From NCBI GenBank assembly GCA_014376345.1, contig JACMRS010000201.1, forward strand, positions 1 to 5,843: DNA of 5,843 bases, given 5' to 3'. The position numbers and the translations under genes are program-made. A model generated the notes under the pieces. That model had not been told where the DNA came from. It made no database searches and saw nothing but the letters and a program-made list of their open reading frames with translations. Shown piece after piece: positions 5,407 through 5,843 of the stretch. Source of the DNA: Bacteroidia bacterium (GTDB lineage Bacteria > Bacteroidota > Bacteroidia > NS11-12g > UBA955). Numbering within the stretch: the stretch's first letter is position 1; each line of letters begins with the position of its first letter.

Positions 5407-5843
5407 TGAAAAAGTTCGGGCTGATCGGTTTTCCGCTTTCCCATTCTTTTTCGAAAGCTTATTTTACTGCTAAGTTTGAAAAGCTTGGTCTGAGTAATTA
5501 TTCATATGAGCTATATGAACTGAAAGATATTGCTCTTTTGTCTGAACTGATTCAGACTGAAAATCTGTCCGGATTTAATGTTACCATTCCCCATAAAATA
5601 AATATTCTGCCGTTTATTAATAATCTCAATAAGGATGCTCTAGAAGCAGGTGCTGTTAATTGTGTTAAAGTAGAAAATGTCAAAGGAAAACTAATTTTGA
5701 ATGGCTATAATACTGATGTTTATGGTTTTACAGAATCTCTTAGTCCGCTTTTAAAACCGGAATACAAAAAAGCACTCATACTTGGAAATGGAGGCGCTTC
5801 AAAAGCTGTTCAGGTGGCGCTTAAAAATCTTGATATACCCTAT
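5406..5843 (+). CDS. aroE: Shikimate dehydrogenase AroE, N-terminal part (cut by window edge)
   Basis: AroE reduces 3-dehydroshikimate to shikimate with NADPH, the fourth step of the shikimate pathway towards chorismate and the aromatic amino acids. The visible 146 codons cover the substrate domain and the start of the nucleotide-binding domain. They show the shikimate-binding PLSHSFS (10-16, with S14 and S16), GFNVTIPHK (56-64) with catalytic K64, GAVNC (82-86) with N85, GYNTDVYGF (100-108) with catalytic D104, and the Rossmann loop LGNGGASKA (126-134). All key residues seen are intact. The start ATG shares its first base with the last base of the DedA stop codon, so translation is probably coupled, and no separate promoter is evident. 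The family is about 250-290 residues, so roughly half lies beyond the right edge. Confidence 0.96.
   Translation, partial: MKKFGLIGFPLSHSFSKAYFTAKFEKLGLSNYSYELYELKDIALLSELIQTENLSGFNVTIPHKINILPFINNLNKDALEAGAVNCVKVENVKGKLILNGYNTDVYGFTESLSPLLKPEYKKALILGNGGASKAVQVALKNLDIPY

Noticed and set aside
5214..5444. Minus-strand open frame across the DedA-aroE junction
   Set aside because: It overlaps two clearly identified genes on the opposite strand and has no recognisable protein features.

Overview
This is an AT-rich window from a member of the phylum Bacteroidota. The class is not determined; it could be Cytophagia, Chitinophagia, Sphingobacteriia or Flavobacteriia. Three independent signs point to the phylum: a secreted metalloprotease ending in a type IX secretion (Por/T9SS) sorting domain, promoter boxes of the Bacteroidota type TAnnTTTG with no clear Shine-Dalgarno sequences, and cytochrome c maturation proteins with phylum-like sequence variants.

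Layout: positions 1-2189 (minus strand) hold a cytochrome c maturation operon read in the order ccmC, ccmD, ccmE, ccmF, with ccmF cut by the window edge just inside its WWD haem-handling motif. Positions 2190-2377 are a short intergenic region with a rho-independent terminator for the upstream protease gene and two candidate -7 boxes for the ccm operon. Positions 2378-4498 (minus strand) encode a 706-residue secreted M43-family metallopeptidase with PKD, beta-sandwich and T9SS sorting domains. Positions 4499-4752 are a divergent promoter region. Positions 4753-5406 (plus strand) encode a DedA-family membrane protein, whose stop codon overlaps the start of aroE (shikimate dehydrogenase), which runs off the right edge.

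How the genes work together: CcmC, CcmD and CcmE load haem onto the CcmE chaperone outside the cytoplasmic membrane, and CcmF passes it to apocytochrome c. The CcmE here carries a CxxxY haem-binding motif instead of the classical HxxxY, which is the most interesting biochemical feature of the window. The protease is a separate transcription unit, probably for extracellular protein degradation. DedA (probable undecaprenyl phosphate recycling) and AroE (aromatic precursor synthesis) form a tightly coupled pair with no obvious shared pathway. I saw no mobile element, CRISPR array, tRNA or rRNA gene, and nothing that amounts to a new multi-gene system.
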